This document shows positions 16,563 to 25,071 of a stretch of 25,876 bases of DNA, one piece after another (within the stretch, counting starts at the first letter, position 1; each line of letters begins with the position of its first letter). This stretch comes from an uncultured Candidatus Midichloriaceae bacterium. GTDB lineage: Bacteria > Pseudomonadota > Alphaproteobacteria > Rickettsiales > Midichloriaceae. Location of the stretch: positions 1 to 25,876 of the forward strand of contig CAJQNX010000095.1 of assembly GCA_905479795.1 (NCBI GenBank). Direction: 5' to 3'. Below the pieces are notes generated by a model, which was not told the origin of the DNA, ran no database searches, and worked only from the letters and a program-made list of their open reading frames with translations. A program made the position numbers and the translations under genes.

Positions 16563-16570
16563 AAAAAGTA

Positions 16571-17347
16571 TTATTTAATTATTTTAAAAGCTCTATTTGT
16601 TTTAAGTTTTGTAATAAAATCTAACACTGAAAAATCAGATGTCCAAAATAATATTTTAGCTTTGCCAAGAATGTTATTTTTAGGAACATAACCCACTTTT
16701 TTTAAGAATCTACTATCTATTGAATTATCTCTATTATCTCCCATGAAAAAATAATGACCTTGTGGCACTTTATAAACTGGAGTGTCATTGTGATCAAAGT
16801 TATTTCGATAGCTTTTTCCGTCATTCTCCATATAAATCATATAGCTTACTCCATTTGGGAGAGTTTCTTTGAAAATATTTTTTACATAAGGAATGCCATT
16901 TTGTTCTATATCAATTTGCTGACCTTTGCTCTCTCTCTTTACAGCAACATTATTGATATATAATTGCCCATCCTTAATTTGTATTTCATCATCAGGAAGC
17001 CCAATAAGCCTTTTTATATAGTGTGTACTGCGGTCTCTTGGTAATAAAAAAACTATAACATCGCCTCTTTTGGGGTTGTCAAAATAGAGTGACTCGCTAA
17101 ATAAATCAAATCTGTTAAGCATGAAGGAAAGGGAGCTATTATTGTAGCCATAAGCAAATTTTTCGACAAAAAGATAATCTCCTATTTGCAATCCAGGCTT
17201 CATTGAACCAGACGGAATTTTAAAGGGTTGATATATAAATGTTTGAAAAATAAATGCAAAAATAAATGCAAATGCTAGTGAGTTAAATAATTCCTTAAAA
17301 TTTTTATAAGAAAATAATGATTGAATGTAATAATTGATAGATTTCAT
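16571..17347 (-). CDS. lepB: Signal peptidase I (LepB)
   Basis: LepB removes signal peptides from exported proteins at the periplasmic face of the inner membrane. A single membrane anchor (about 20-40) precedes box B with the catalytic serine in PSGSMKPG (S48). Box D 'YIKRLIGLPDDEI' supplies the general-base lysine (K112), box C is 'RGDVIVF' and box E is 'GDNRDNSIDSR'. Length (258) fits the alphaproteobacterial enzymes. It begins 2 bp after the ppdK stop and is followed by rnc and era. Clients in this window include SurA, LptD, MlaA and MlaC. Confidence 0.96.
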   Translation of the reverse strand: MKSINYYIQSLFSYKNFKELFNSLAFAFIFAFIFQTFIYQPFKIPSGSMKPGLQIGDYLFVEKFAYGYNNSSLSFMLNRFDLFSESLYFDNPKRGDVIVFLLPRDRSTHYIKRLIGLPDDEIQIKDGQLYINNVAVKRESKGQQIDIEQNGIPYVKNIFKETLPNGVSYMIYMENDGKSYRNNFDHNDTPVYKVPQGHYFFMGDNRDNSIDSRFLKKVGYVPKNNILGKAKILFWTSDFSVLDFITKLKTNRAFKIIK

Positions 17348-17349
17348 GT

Positions 17350-20028
17350 CTATATTTTAATGTTGTATTTTCCGGCAGACACTTTGGCAATAGGTATCCT
17401 GTAAGGAGAGCACGATATATAATCAATTTTTAATTTACTTAAAAATTTTATGGAGGTGGGGTCTCCAGCATGTTCACCACAAACACCAATTTTTATATTT
17501 GGATTGTGTTTTCTACTACTTACAATTGCCATTTTTAACAACTCTCCCACTGTTTGCTCATGAATAGAAGAAAAAGGATCTTCAAGAAAAATACCTTTTT
17601 CTATATAAGTTCTTAAAAATTTACCTGCATCATCTCGTGAAATACCCAGGCATGTTTGGGTTAAATCGTTAGTGCCAAAACTTATAAAATCTGCTTCGCT
17701 TGCTATCTCTCCTGCATTAATAACTGCGGCAGGAAGTTCAATCATACTGCCTAATTTGTATTCAAATTTAGTATTTAGCTCCTTTTCAAGAGCATTTGCA
17801 GTATCATTAATAAGATTTTTCAATACAATAAATTCCGCCTTGTTCATTACTAGTGGAACCATTATTTCTGGAATAGTCACAACACCATTCTTCATGCATC
17901 TGTGAGTTGCTCTTAGAATTGCCTTAACCTGCATTTGATAAATTTCAGGATATGTTATTGCAAGTCTGCATCCTCTATGACCCAGCATGGGGTTAACCTC
18001 TTTGAGAGAATTAGCTCTATTTTTAACCTCTTGGACGCTTAAAGACATTAATTTGCTTATATGCGCTAATTCACCTTCATTATCCTGCGGTAAAAATTCG
18101 TGAAGTGGAGGATCTAGTAATCTAATAGTTACTGGAGTACCACTCATAATTTTAAACAGCTGATAAAAATCTTCTTCTTGATAAAATAATAATTGGTTGA
18201 GTATTTTAGAACGTTCGTCAATATTTTGAGAAAGAATCATTTCTCTAAAAATATTGATTCTATCTTCTTGAAAGAACATATGCTCTGTTCTACAAAGACC
18301 AATTCCCTCTGCGTTAAAGCTTTTTGCTACTTTTGCGTCTTTTACCGTTTCAGCATTTGCCATAACTTTTAAATGTGCAAATTCTTCAGCAATTTTAATT
18401 AAGTCTTCAAAGCATCCATCTAACTTAGTTTGGATAGTTCCTACTTTACCTAAAAAAACTTCACCATTCGATCCATTAATTGTAATAAATTCACCTTCAT
18501 TTAGTATAGTATCATTGATTTTTACAGTATTTTTTTCGTTATCTACTATTACTTCAAACGCACCTGTAACACATGATTTCCCCATGCCTCTTGCTACCAC
18601 AGCAGCGTGAGAAGTCATACCTCCACAAGATGTGAGAATACCAGAAGAAGCGCCTATACCACCTATATCTTCGGGATTAGTTTCATTTCTTACTAAAATA
18701 ACTTCACCATGTCTTGCCATTACCTCTGCCTTGCTCGAAGAAAGAGCAATTTTACCAAATGCTGCACCTGGTGAAGCAGGTAGACCTTTAGTAAGTAATG
18801 TTTTTTGTGCATTTGGATCAATACAAGGATGTAATATTTTTTCAATTATCTCTGGTTTTATAGTACTCAAAACTTGTTGTTTGGTTAATACACCTTCTTT
18901 CAGCATATCTATTGCTATTTTTATAGTGGCACTTGCGGTCCTTTTGCCAGATCTAGTTTGTAATATCCAGCATTTGCCGTTTTCTATAGTAAATTCAACA
19001 TCTTGCATGTCTCTATAATGCAGTTCAAGCCTACGTAAAATAACTTTTAGCTCTTGATAAGCTTCTGGCATCACTTCCTCAAGTGATTTTTCATCGCCAA
19101 AGCACTGCTCTTTAGACTTCATGTTTATTGGAGCAGGAGTAATTACACCAGATACTATGTCCTCACCTTGAGCATTAACAATATATTCTCCAAATATTTC
19201 ATTTTCACCAGTAGAAGGATTTCTTGTAAACACCACGCCCGTAGCACAATCATTTCCTTTGTTTCCAAAAACCATCGATTGTATATTTACCGCAGTACCG
19301 ACATCATTGGGGATATTACTCATACTTCTATACTTGATTGCACGTGGCACATTCCAAGATCTAAAAACTGCAGATATAGCATCCCAAAGTTGCTCAATAA
19401 TATTTTGAGGAAAATCTACTCCTAAACTATTTTTAACCAAATTCTTATACTCATAAATAACATCCTTCAAGTCAGAAGTAGCTAAATCTTGATTTTCTTT
19501 AATGCCTAGCAGTGCTTTTTTATTATGTAAAATAGCTTCAAATTTTGACTTGTCCAATCCAAGAACAACATTACTATACATTTCAATGTATCTTCTGTAG
19601 GAGTCATAAGCAAATCTCGGATTTTTTGTTAGTTTTGCAAGCCCCTTTACTGTTATATCATTCAATCCTAAATTAAGAATTGTTTCCATCATCCCTGGCA
19701 TTGATATCCGTGCACCCGACCTAACTGAAATTAACAATGGATTATGCTCATCTCCAAATTTTAACCCCATCGTATCTTCTAGCTGATTAATGGCGTCAAG
19801 AATCAAGCCTTTTAAAAATTCTGGCAATTGATTAGAATTTTCAGTAAATTCTTTGCATATTTCTGATGAAATTGTAAATCCTGGTGGGACTGGAATTTTC
19901 ATTTTACTCATTTCAGCAAGCCCTGCACCCTTATTACCTAAAGTATCCTTCAGATTGCTTCCTCCTTCAGCTGCATTTTTTCCAAAAGAGTATATATATT
20001 TTTTTAAAAACTCCTCTTCTTTATTCAT
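17350..20028 (-). CDS. ppdK: Pyruvate, phosphate dikinase
   Basis: PPDK interconverts pyruvate + ATP + Pi and phosphoenolpyruvate + AMP + PPi. The 892 residues contain the N-terminal nucleotide-binding domain (opening 'GSNLKDTLGNKGAGLAEMS'; 'VRSGARISMPGMMETILNLG' about 102-121). The central swivelling phosphohistidine domain carries 'GGMTSHAAVVARG' (catalytic H474, regulatory-type T472). The C-terminal PEP-binding TIM barrel follows, with 'GLCRTEHMFF', 'PMLGHRGCRLAI', 'SFGTNDLTQT' and the catalytic cysteine in GVCGEHAGDP (about 850). The start codon overlaps the recA stop by one base (TAATG), so it is translationally linked to recA. PPDK is typical of Rickettsia and related bacteria that lack full glycolysis; that metabolic reading is inference. 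Confidence 0.97.
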   Translation of the reverse strand: MNKEEEFLKKYIYSFGKNAAEGGSNLKDTLGNKGAGLAEMSKMKIPVPPGFTISSEICKEFTENSNQLPEFLKGLILDAINQLEDTMGLKFGDEHNPLLISVRSGARISMPGMMETILNLGLNDITVKGLAKLTKNPRFAYDSYRRYIEMYSNVVLGLDKSKFEAILHNKKALLGIKENQDLATSDLKDVIYEYKNLVKNSLGVDFPQNIIEQLWDAISAVFRSWNVPRAIKYRSMSNIPNDVGTAVNIQSMVFGNKGNDCATGVVFTRNPSTGENEIFGEYIVNAQGEDIVSGVITPAPINMKSKEQCFGDEKSLEEVMPEAYQELKVILRRLELHYRDMQDVEFTIENGKCWILQTRSGKRTASATIKIAIDMLKEGVLTKQQVLSTIKPEIIEKILHPCIDPNAQKTLLTKGLPASPGAAFGKIALSSSKAEVMARHGEVILVRNETNPEDIGGIGASSGILTSCGGMTSHAAVVARGMGKSCVTGAFEVIVDNEKNTVKINDTILNEGEFITINGSNGEVFLGKVGTIQTKLDGCFEDLIKIAEEFAHLKVMANAETVKDAKVAKSFNAEGIGLCRTEHMFFQEDRINIFREMILSQNIDERSKILNQLLFYQEEDFYQLFKIMSGTPVTIRLLDPPLHEFLPQDNEGELAHISKLMSLSVQEVKNRANSLKEVNPMLGHRGCRLAITYPEIYQMQVKAILRATHRCMKNGVVTIPEIMVPLVMNKAEFIVLKNLINDTANALEKELNTKFEYKLGSMIELPAAVINAGEIASEADFISFGTNDLTQTCLGISRDDAGKFLRTYIEKGIFLEDPFSSIHEQTVGELLKMAIVSSRKHNPNIKIGVCGEHAGDPTSIKFLSKLKIDYISCSPYRIPIAKVSAGKYNIKI

Positions 20029-21050
20029 TAATCTACATTGCTTATAGAAATTTCATCTAATTTTTCAGAACCAAGCTCTTTTATTTCTAATATCTTATCT
20101 TTAATTTCTTTTGCTATTTCAGGATTTTCCTTCAAAAATATCTTGGCATTTTCTTTACCCTGCCCTATTTTTTGATCTTTATATGCATACCAAGAACCTG
20201 ATTTATTGATTACATCTACAATAACTCCGATGTCAATAAGCTCTCCTTCTTTTGAAATTCCACCCCCGTACATAATATCAAATTCTACAATTTTAAAAGG
20301 TGGGGCAACTTTATTTTTTACAACCTTTACCCTAGTTTGATTGCCTGTAACCTCATCTTTTTCTTTTATAGCACCAATACGCCTTATATCAAGCCTTACC
20401 GATGAGTAGAATTTTAGCGCATTTCCTCCTGTAGTTGTTTCTGGGCTTCCAAACATTACGCCTATTTTCATTCTAATTTGATTAATAAAGAATAATATAG
20501 TGTTGGTTTTAGAGACATTGGAAGTTAATTTGCGAAGCGCTTGACTCATTAACCTTGCTTGCAATCCCACATGACTATCGCCCATATCTCCCTCAATTTC
20601 TGCTTTAGGTACCAATGCTGCCACACTATCTATTATAACCATATCAAATGCCCCTGATCGAACTAAAGTGTCAGTGATTTCAAGTGCTTGCTCACCAGAA
20701 TCTGGTTGAGATAAAATTAATTTATCCACGTCAACGCCTAATTTTTTTGCATATGACCTATCAAAAGCATGTTCTGCATCAATAAAAGCGCATGTTCCGC
20801 CTTTTTTTTGACATTCAGCAATTGCGTGAAGTGTTAATGTTGTTTTTCCCGAACTTTCTGGACCAAAGATTTCAATAACTCTTCCTTTTGGGTAGCCCCC
20901 AACTCCTAAGGCAATGTCTAAACCCAATGAACCAGATGGAATTGATTCAATGTTTTGAGCTTCCATTTCACCTAATTTCATTACAGCACCTTTTCCGTAT
21001 GCTTTCTCTATCTGACTTAATGCAGCCTCTAACGCCTTTTCTTTGTCCAT
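20028..21050 (-). CDS. recA: Recombinase RecA
   Basis: RecA forms filaments on single-stranded DNA for homologous recombination and repair. The 340-residue protein has Walker A GPESSGKT (63-70), Walker B 'DMVIIDSVAAL', loop L1 'GDSHVGLQARLMSQALRK' and loop L2 with 'IGVMFGSPETTTGGNALKF', plus a short C-terminal domain ending in acidic residues. Everything expected is intact. It heads the five-gene run with ppdK, lepB, rnc and era. I see no alphaproteobacterial SOS box (GAAC-N7-GTTC) upstream; instead there is a different perfect palindrome in the predicted promoter. A purine-rich AGGA lies about 9 bases before the ATG. Confidence 0.98.
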   Translation of the reverse strand: MDKEKALEAALSQIEKAYGKGAVMKLGEMEAQNIESIPSGSLGLDIALGVGGYPKGRVIEIFGPESSGKTTLTLHAIAECQKKGGTCAFIDAEHAFDRSYAKKLGVDVDKLILSQPDSGEQALEITDTLVRSGAFDMVIIDSVAALVPKAEIEGDMGDSHVGLQARLMSQALRKLTSNVSKTNTILFFINQIRMKIGVMFGSPETTTGGNALKFYSSVRLDIRRIGAIKEKDEVTGNQTRVKVVKNKVAPPFKIVEFDIMYGGGISKEGELIDIGVIVDVINKSGSWYAYKDQKIGQGKENAKIFLKENPEIAKEIKDKILEIKELGSEKLDEISISNVD

Positions 21051-21089
21051 AAGCTTGAATCCTATTTGTGTGTAGTATTACTCAGTTGC

Positions 21090-21117
21090 AGTATAGATAA
21101 ACTATCAATAGTTTCAA
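21090..21117 (-). promoter_or_regulatory. Predicted recA operon promoter
   Basis: On the minus strand, TTGAAA (-35, 21112-21117), a 16-bp spacer and TATACT (-10, 21090-21095) form a good sigma-70-type match, about 40 bp upstream of the recA ATG. A palindrome fills most of the spacer. This is the only promoter visible for the recA-ppdK-lepB-rnc-era run, whose internal gaps are at most 8 bp. Confidence 0.55.
21099..21114. promoter_or_regulatory. Perfect 7-2-7 palindrome within the recA promoter (candidate operator)
   Basis: AAACTAT-CA-ATAGTTT lies between the -35 and -10 hexamers, touching the -35. A dimeric DNA-binding protein bound here would block RNA polymerase. It does not resemble the LexA boxes of alphaproteobacteria or E. 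coli. No binding protein can be named from the window. Confidence 0.45.
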
Positions 21118-21204
21118 CAAATTTTTTCATTAAAGTATACGGACGATTGTAATTTTATCCGTTTTTAATTCAGTAAAATTTTAGAATTTGCATTTTTGTG
21201 TTGT

Positions 21205-21232
21205 TTGACTTATTATTCTTCAAATATATTTT
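21205..21232 (+). promoter_or_regulatory. Weak candidate promoter for tsaB
   Basis: TTGACT (21205-21210), a 16-bp spacer and TATTTT (21227-21232) lie just upstream of the tsaB ATG. Transcription would begin around 21239, giving an almost leaderless mRNA and excluding the upstream TTG (21196) as start. The -10 is a poor match, so confidence is low. Confidence 0.25.
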
Positions 21233-21240
21233 TACATTAT

Positions 21241-21828
21241 ATGATTGGATTAACCTTAGATACATCATACTTATATGCTTCTATTGCAATATCTGAAAAT
21301 GACAAAATATTGTATTTTAAAAATAATGAAAAGGTAAATAAACAGGCAGAAACACTCAATTTAATGATAGAGAAAGCAATAAGCAATTTGAAGTTGAGTT
21401 TTAAGGATTTAAAATATATTGCCGTTACAACAGGTCCAGGTAGATTCACAGGACTCAGGGTTGGAGTGTGTGTTGGCAATGCGTTACATTTTGCTTTAAA
21501 AGTGCCTTTACTGCCTATGTGTAATTTAGCTACAATTGCATTTAACCATCAAGAAAAAAATATAGGAGTAGTGCTTGAAGCAGGAGTGGAAAAATATTAT
21601 TTTCAAGAATTTAGTAATAAAATCAATATTTCTCCTATTAAAATAATAAAAAAAGAGGAGATGCGCGAAATTAAAAAAAAGCTTTATTTAGTTGGGAATG
21701 TTGATGAGGTTAATGATAAATTCTTTTTAGATGCAAAGCATATTGCTAAATTTGCAAACTATAAATTAAAAAATTTGATACCAAATTATCTAATGCCACA
21801 ATATATTATTAATAATTACATCGCTTAA
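21241..21828 (+). CDS. tsaB: tRNA threonylcarbamoyladenosine biosynthesis protein TsaB
   Basis: TsaB is the non-catalytic partner of TsaD in making t6A37 on ANN-decoding tRNAs. The start 'MIGLTLDTSYLYASIAI' and the signature 'VTTGPGRFTGLRVGVCVGNAL' (about 62-82) are characteristic of the YeaZ fold. From ATG 21241 the protein is 195 residues, a little shorter than the 231 of E. coli, as usual in alphaproteobacteria. A longer frame opens at TTG 21196 but adds residues unlike the family N-terminus. It is divergent from recA and runs into icd after 16 bp. TsaD and TsaE are not in the window. Confidence 0.9.
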   Translation: MIGLTLDTSYLYASIAISENDKILYFKNNEKVNKQAETLNLMIEKAISNLKLSFKDLKYIAVTTGPGRFTGLRVGVCVGNALHFALKVPLLPMCNLATIAFNHQEKNIGVVLEAGVEKYYFQEFSNKINISPIKIIKKEEMREIKKKLYLVGNVDEVNDKFFLDAKHIAKFANYKLKNLIPNYLMPQYIINNYIA

Positions 21829-21833
21829 CATTT

Positions 21834-21838
21834 AGGAG
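21834..21838 (+). promoter_or_regulatory. Ribosome-binding site of icd
   Basis: AGGAG sits six bases before the icd ATG at 21845. It is one of the few strong Shine-Dalgarno matches in the window and fixes the start of icd. Confidence 0.75.
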
Positions 21839-21844
21839 TTTAAA

Positions 21845-23275
21845 ATGACGAACAATAGAATTACCGTAGCATATGGAGATGGAATTGGTCCTGAAATTAT
21901 GGAATCTGTTTTAAAGATTCTGAGTAATGCTAAAACGGGGTTAGAAATAGAAACCATAGAGATTGGTGAAAAAATTTATAAAAAAGGGTTTTCTTCAGGA
22001 ATATCAGATGATGTATGGGAAGTTATAAAAAGAAATAAGGTGTTGCTAAAAGCCCCAATTACAACTCCTCTAGGGAAAGGATATAAAAGTTTAAATGTAA
22101 CATTTAGAAGAACATTGGAACTATTTGCTAATATTCGCCCTTCTTTATCTTATTATCCGTATGTTGGTAAATTTAAAAATATGGACGTTGTTATTGTACG
22201 TGAAAATGAGGAGGATTTATATTCTGGTATAGAGTATAGAATTACCCAAAATTCTACAATGGCAATAAAATTACTTTCAACATCTGGGTGTGAAAAAATT
22301 ATTCGGTATGCATTTGAATATGCAAGAATTAATAAACGCAATAAGGTCACTTGTGTCACAAAAAGTAATATATTGAAAATTACTGATGGGTGTTTTCAAG
22401 AAATTTTTCTTAAAATAGCTCCTGAATACCCAAATATTAAAGCAGAACACATGCTGGTGGATATTGCTTCAGCTAAACTTGCAAATAATCCAGAAAATTT
22501 TGATGTTGTAGTCACTCTAAATTTATATGGAGATATTATATCAGACATAGCTTCTGAAGTTTCTGGTTCAGTTGGGTTAGCAGGAAGCGCTAATATTGGC
22601 AAAAAATATGCTATGTTTGAAGCAGTGCACGGTTCAGCACCAGATATTGCAGGAAAAAATATCGCTAACCCTTCAGGATTGTTAAATTCCGCAATAATGA
22701 TGTTAAAGCATTTGGGGAAAAATAATGAAGCGGAAATGATCTATAACGCTTGGTTAAAAACCATTGAAGAAGGATTGCATACGGCTGATATGTTTAATCC
22801 AGAAAAAAGTAAAAAGAGACTCTCAACATCTGAGTTTACTCAAGCAGTTATTGATAATTTTGATAAAAAGCCAAATTTGTTGATAAGTAAATTCCAATCT
22901 GCCACAAATGAGGAAATTTCAATAAAAGAAACTTTGAATAGTAACGAAAAAACTGAGCTGATAGGTACAGATATATTTATTAAAACTCAATTTACTTCTG
23001 AGTTAATCAGCAAATTACAGAAATTAGATGATGTTTTGAAATTACATATGGTATCAAGCAGAGGCTTGTTAATTTGGCCAAAAACACTTACTAATGCTGA
23101 GGTAGATTTCTATAGATTTAGATTTTTAAAAGCAAAGAAAGAGCATAAAATTTCCCAAAGTGATATATTAACATTGTATAGAAAAATAGTTGAATTAGAT
23201 CTTGACATATTGTCAATTATAAATTTATGTAGTTACGATGATAATATTGGCTTTAGCTTGGCTCAGGGAGAGTAA
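21845..23275 (+). CDS. icd: Isocitrate dehydrogenase, Thermus/Rickettsia-type, with NAD-like cofactor motif
   Basis: The enzyme oxidatively decarboxylates isocitrate to 2-oxoglutarate in the TCA cycle. Substrate residues mark it as IDH, not isopropylmalate dehydrogenase: S82 and N84 in KSLNVTFR, R88, R98, R119, Y126 and K173; D230 and D234 (GDIISD) bind the metal. The cofactor loop reads HGSAPDIAGKNIANP, giving D267, I268 and A274 where the NADP enzyme of E. coli has Lys344, Tyr345 and Val351; D/I/A is the NAD pattern. Beyond residue 340 a C-terminal domain of about 135 residues is present, as in Thermus and Rickettsia enzymes (476 total). It follows tsaB and precedes dprA by 5 bp. Confidence 0.94.
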   Translation: MTNNRITVAYGDGIGPEIMESVLKILSNAKTGLEIETIEIGEKIYKKGFSSGISDDVWEVIKRNKVLLKAPITTPLGKGYKSLNVTFRRTLELFANIRPSLSYYPYVGKFKNMDVVIVRENEEDLYSGIEYRITQNSTMAIKLLSTSGCEKIIRYAFEYARINKRNKVTCVTKSNILKITDGCFQEIFLKIAPEYPNIKAEHMLVDIASAKLANNPENFDVVVTLNLYGDIISDIASEVSGSVGLAGSANIGKKYAMFEAVHGSAPDIAGKNIANPSGLLNSAIMMLKHLGKNNEAEMIYNAWLKTIEEGLHTADMFNPEKSKKRLSTSEFTQAVIDNFDKKPNLLISKFQSATNEEISIKETLNSNEKTELIGTDIFIKTQFTSELISKLQKLDDVLKLHMVSSRGLLIWPKTLTNAEVDFYRFRFLKAKKEHKISQSDILTLYRKIVELDLDILSIINLCSYDDNIGFSLAQGE

Positions 23276-23280
23276 AAAAT

Positions 23281-24444
23281 TTGGATATTACTAAAGAATT
23301 AGGAAATTTAGGCAAATTATTTGATAATGATAAATCTGATAATTTTAAATTTTCATGGATTAGATTAGCAAGGACGAAGAATGTTGGTTCAAAAACATTT
23401 GTTCAGCTCCTCAAAACCTATGGTAATCCAGAAACAGCGCTGCAAAATATAGATTCTCTTGCTAAAAAAGGTGGTTTTTCCGGTGAGAAATTAATTCCAC
23501 CTAAGCAAGTCATTGAAAAAGAAATATCTGAAACCAAAAAATATGGCGCAGATATCATCCTCGCATGTGAACAGAATTATCCAAGGTCACTACTACATAT
23601 TCCAGATTTTCCACCACTCATCATTACAAAAGGTAATACACAATTTTTAAACACGCCTATCTTTGCAATAATTGGAGCGAGAAATTCCAGTATTAATGGT
23701 AACAAATTATCATTTGAATTTGCTAAAGAAATTTCAGATGCTGGATTTACCATTGTATCTGGACTTGCTAAGGGAATAGATTCATATGCACATAAGGGAA
23801 GTTTAAGCAATGGAACGATTGGCGTAATTGCAGGGGGGATAAATCATGTATACCCCAAAGAAAACAGTAATCTTTATGAAGAAATGTATGATAAAGGCCT
23901 CGTAATAACCGAACAACCAATTAATTCTTCAGTCTTAGCTCAGCATTTCCCTCAAAGAAACAGGATAATAGCCGGTTTAGCTTCAGGAGTGCTCGTTGTT
24001 GAAGCCACTAAAAAATCAGGAACATTAATCACCACTAGATTTGCCTTAGACTATAATAAGGAAGTATATGCAATACCGGGATCACCACTAGATTCAAAAT
24101 CACAAGGAACTAATGAGCTTCTAAAACAAGGAGCTAATTTAGCGCTAACCCCCAAGGATATAATTCAAGATTTGGACAGATTTATTAAAAAAAATAATAC
24201 GTTTGTCTCTGACAATAATGAGAAATTTACTGATAACCACATGAAAAATCTACCATCTGAATCAGAACTTACTCTATTTAGAAAGAAACTTTTCAATTCT
24301 TTATCCCACTCACCAATAGAAATTGATGACATTATGGAGCAACTTGAAATACCGATTAATATATTGAGTTACCTTCTGTTAGAGCTTGAATTAGCAGGAA
24401 AAATATCAAGATTATCGAATAATAAAATATACTTGATATCTTAA
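23281..24444 (+). CDS. dprA: DNA-processing protein DprA (Smf)
   Basis: DprA binds incoming single-stranded DNA and loads RecA during natural transformation. The Rossmann-like core carries 'FAIIGARNSS' (about 129-138), 'IVSGLAKGIDSYAHKGSL', 'GVIAGGINHVYPKEN', 'FPQRNRIIAGLASGVLVVEA' and 'YAIPGSPLDSKSQGTN'. An N-terminal helix-hairpin-like region (23-80) precedes it, and a C-terminal winged-helix DprA_WH-type segment follows (about 325-387, 'IEIDDIMEQLEIPINILSYLLLELELAGKI'). The start is TTG 23281, five bases after the icd stop; AGGGAG (23265-23270), within the icd terminus, supports it, and no in-frame ATG occurs near the N-terminus. Widespread even in bacteria not known to be transformable. 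Confidence 0.95.
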   Translation: MDITKELGNLGKLFDNDKSDNFKFSWIRLARTKNVGSKTFVQLLKTYGNPETALQNIDSLAKKGGFSGEKLIPPKQVIEKEISETKKYGADIILACEQNYPRSLLHIPDFPPLIITKGNTQFLNTPIFAIIGARNSSINGNKLSFEFAKEISDAGFTIVSGLAKGIDSYAHKGSLSNGTIGVIAGGINHVYPKENSNLYEEMYDKGLVITEQPINSSVLAQHFPQRNRIIAGLASGVLVVEATKKSGTLITTRFALDYNKEVYAIPGSPLDSKSQGTNELLKQGANLALTPKDIIQDLDRFIKKNNTFVSDNNEKFTDNHMKNLPSESELTLFRKKLFNSLSHSPIEIDDIMEQLEIPINILSYLLLELELAGKISRLSNNKIYLIS

Positions 24445-24502
24445 TAAGCCAAGCAATTTAAAATCAAATGCACAATATTAATTATCAACCTATCCAAAAT
24501 AT

Positions 24503-24531
24503 TTGACCAAGTATTTAAAGCATACTATGAT
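24503..24531 (+). promoter_or_regulatory. Near-consensus sigma-70 promoter of pal
   Basis: TTGACC (24503-24508), exactly 17 bp, then TATGAT (24526-24531): five of six matches in each hexamer at optimal spacing. The mRNA would start about 30 bases before the pal ATG, and a strong AAGGAG follows 4 bases before that ATG. It is the best promoter I see in the window. Confidence 0.75.
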
Positions 24532-24567
24532 ATATCGTAAATAATAACATAATTACAAAGGAGCCAT

Positions 24568-25041
24568 ATGAAAAAAGTATTATTAACTGTTTGCTCGTTA
24601 GCATTGTTTGCAGGAGTTGGGTGTAAAAATAAATCACAACAATCTACAAACGTTGCTGATAGCGGCACGCTTGATTCAATACCAAAATCAACTTTTGAAG
24701 AACTTGAGAAAAAAGTTGGAGATAGAGTATTTTTTAGTTACGATAATTCAGGTTTATCAGACAGTGCTAAAGCAGTACTTGGTAAGCAAATTGAATTTAT
24801 GAAAGAAAATTCTCATCTGAAATTTGTTCTTGAGGGCTTTTGCGATAAAAGAGGTACAGTTGAATATAACTTAGCACTTGGCGAAAGACGTGCAAATAGC
24901 GTTAAGAAACACCTTGTACAGCATGGTATTAACCCAGATAGATTAATTGTAATTAGCTTTGGTAAAGAAAGACCAGCTGTCAGTGGAGACACTGAAGAAG
25001 CTTATAAGCAAAACAGAAGAGTAGTAACAGTAATTAGATAA
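24568..25041 (+). CDS. pal: Peptidoglycan-associated lipoprotein Pal
   Basis: Pal anchors the outer membrane to peptidoglycan and works with the Tol complex in division. A lipoprotein signal (1-18) ends in GVGC, with Cys19 as the lipidation site; Gly at -3 is unusual. A linker leads to an OmpA-like domain (about 45-157): 'RVFFSYDNSGLSDSAKAVLGKQIEFM', 'FVLEGFCDKRGTVEYNLALGERRANSVKKHL' and 'VISFGKERPAVSGDTEEAYKQNRRVVTVI', with the conserved peptidoglycan-binding D-x-RGT..YN..LG..RA pattern. At 157 residues it is typical. It has its own promoter and a terminator, separate from the tol genes, which are not in this window. Confidence 0.95.
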   Translation: MKKVLLTVCSLALFAGVGCKNKSQQSTNVADSGTLDSIPKSTFEELEKKVGDRVFFSYDNSGLSDSAKAVLGKQIEFMKENSHLKFVLEGFCDKRGTVEYNLALGERRANSVKKHLVQHGINPDRLIVISFGKERPAVSGDTEEAYKQNRRVVTVIR

Positions 25042-25071
25042 TTAATTGTTGAGTACTATCATTGATTTTTT

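Noticed and set aside
18632..19018. A 128-codon open frame on the plus strand opposite ppdK
   Set aside because: It is antisense to a secure, highly conserved gene, has a low-complexity hydrophobic translation and shows no family motif; open antisense frames follow from the codon use of the real gene.
21130..21180. ACGGA...TCCGT inverted repeat followed by TTTTT upstream of tsaB
   Set aside because: The stem is only 5 bp with a 14-base loop, and no gene ends upstream of it on the plus strand, so a terminator call is not supported.
21051..21195. LexA-type SOS box upstream of recA
   Set aside because: No GAAC-N7-GTTC or CTG-N10-CAG element was found on either strand in this interval.
21196..21240. 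Upstream TTG extension of tsaB
   Set aside because: The 15 added residues do not match the TsaB N-terminus, and the ATG at 21241 gives the expected MIGLTLDTS start.
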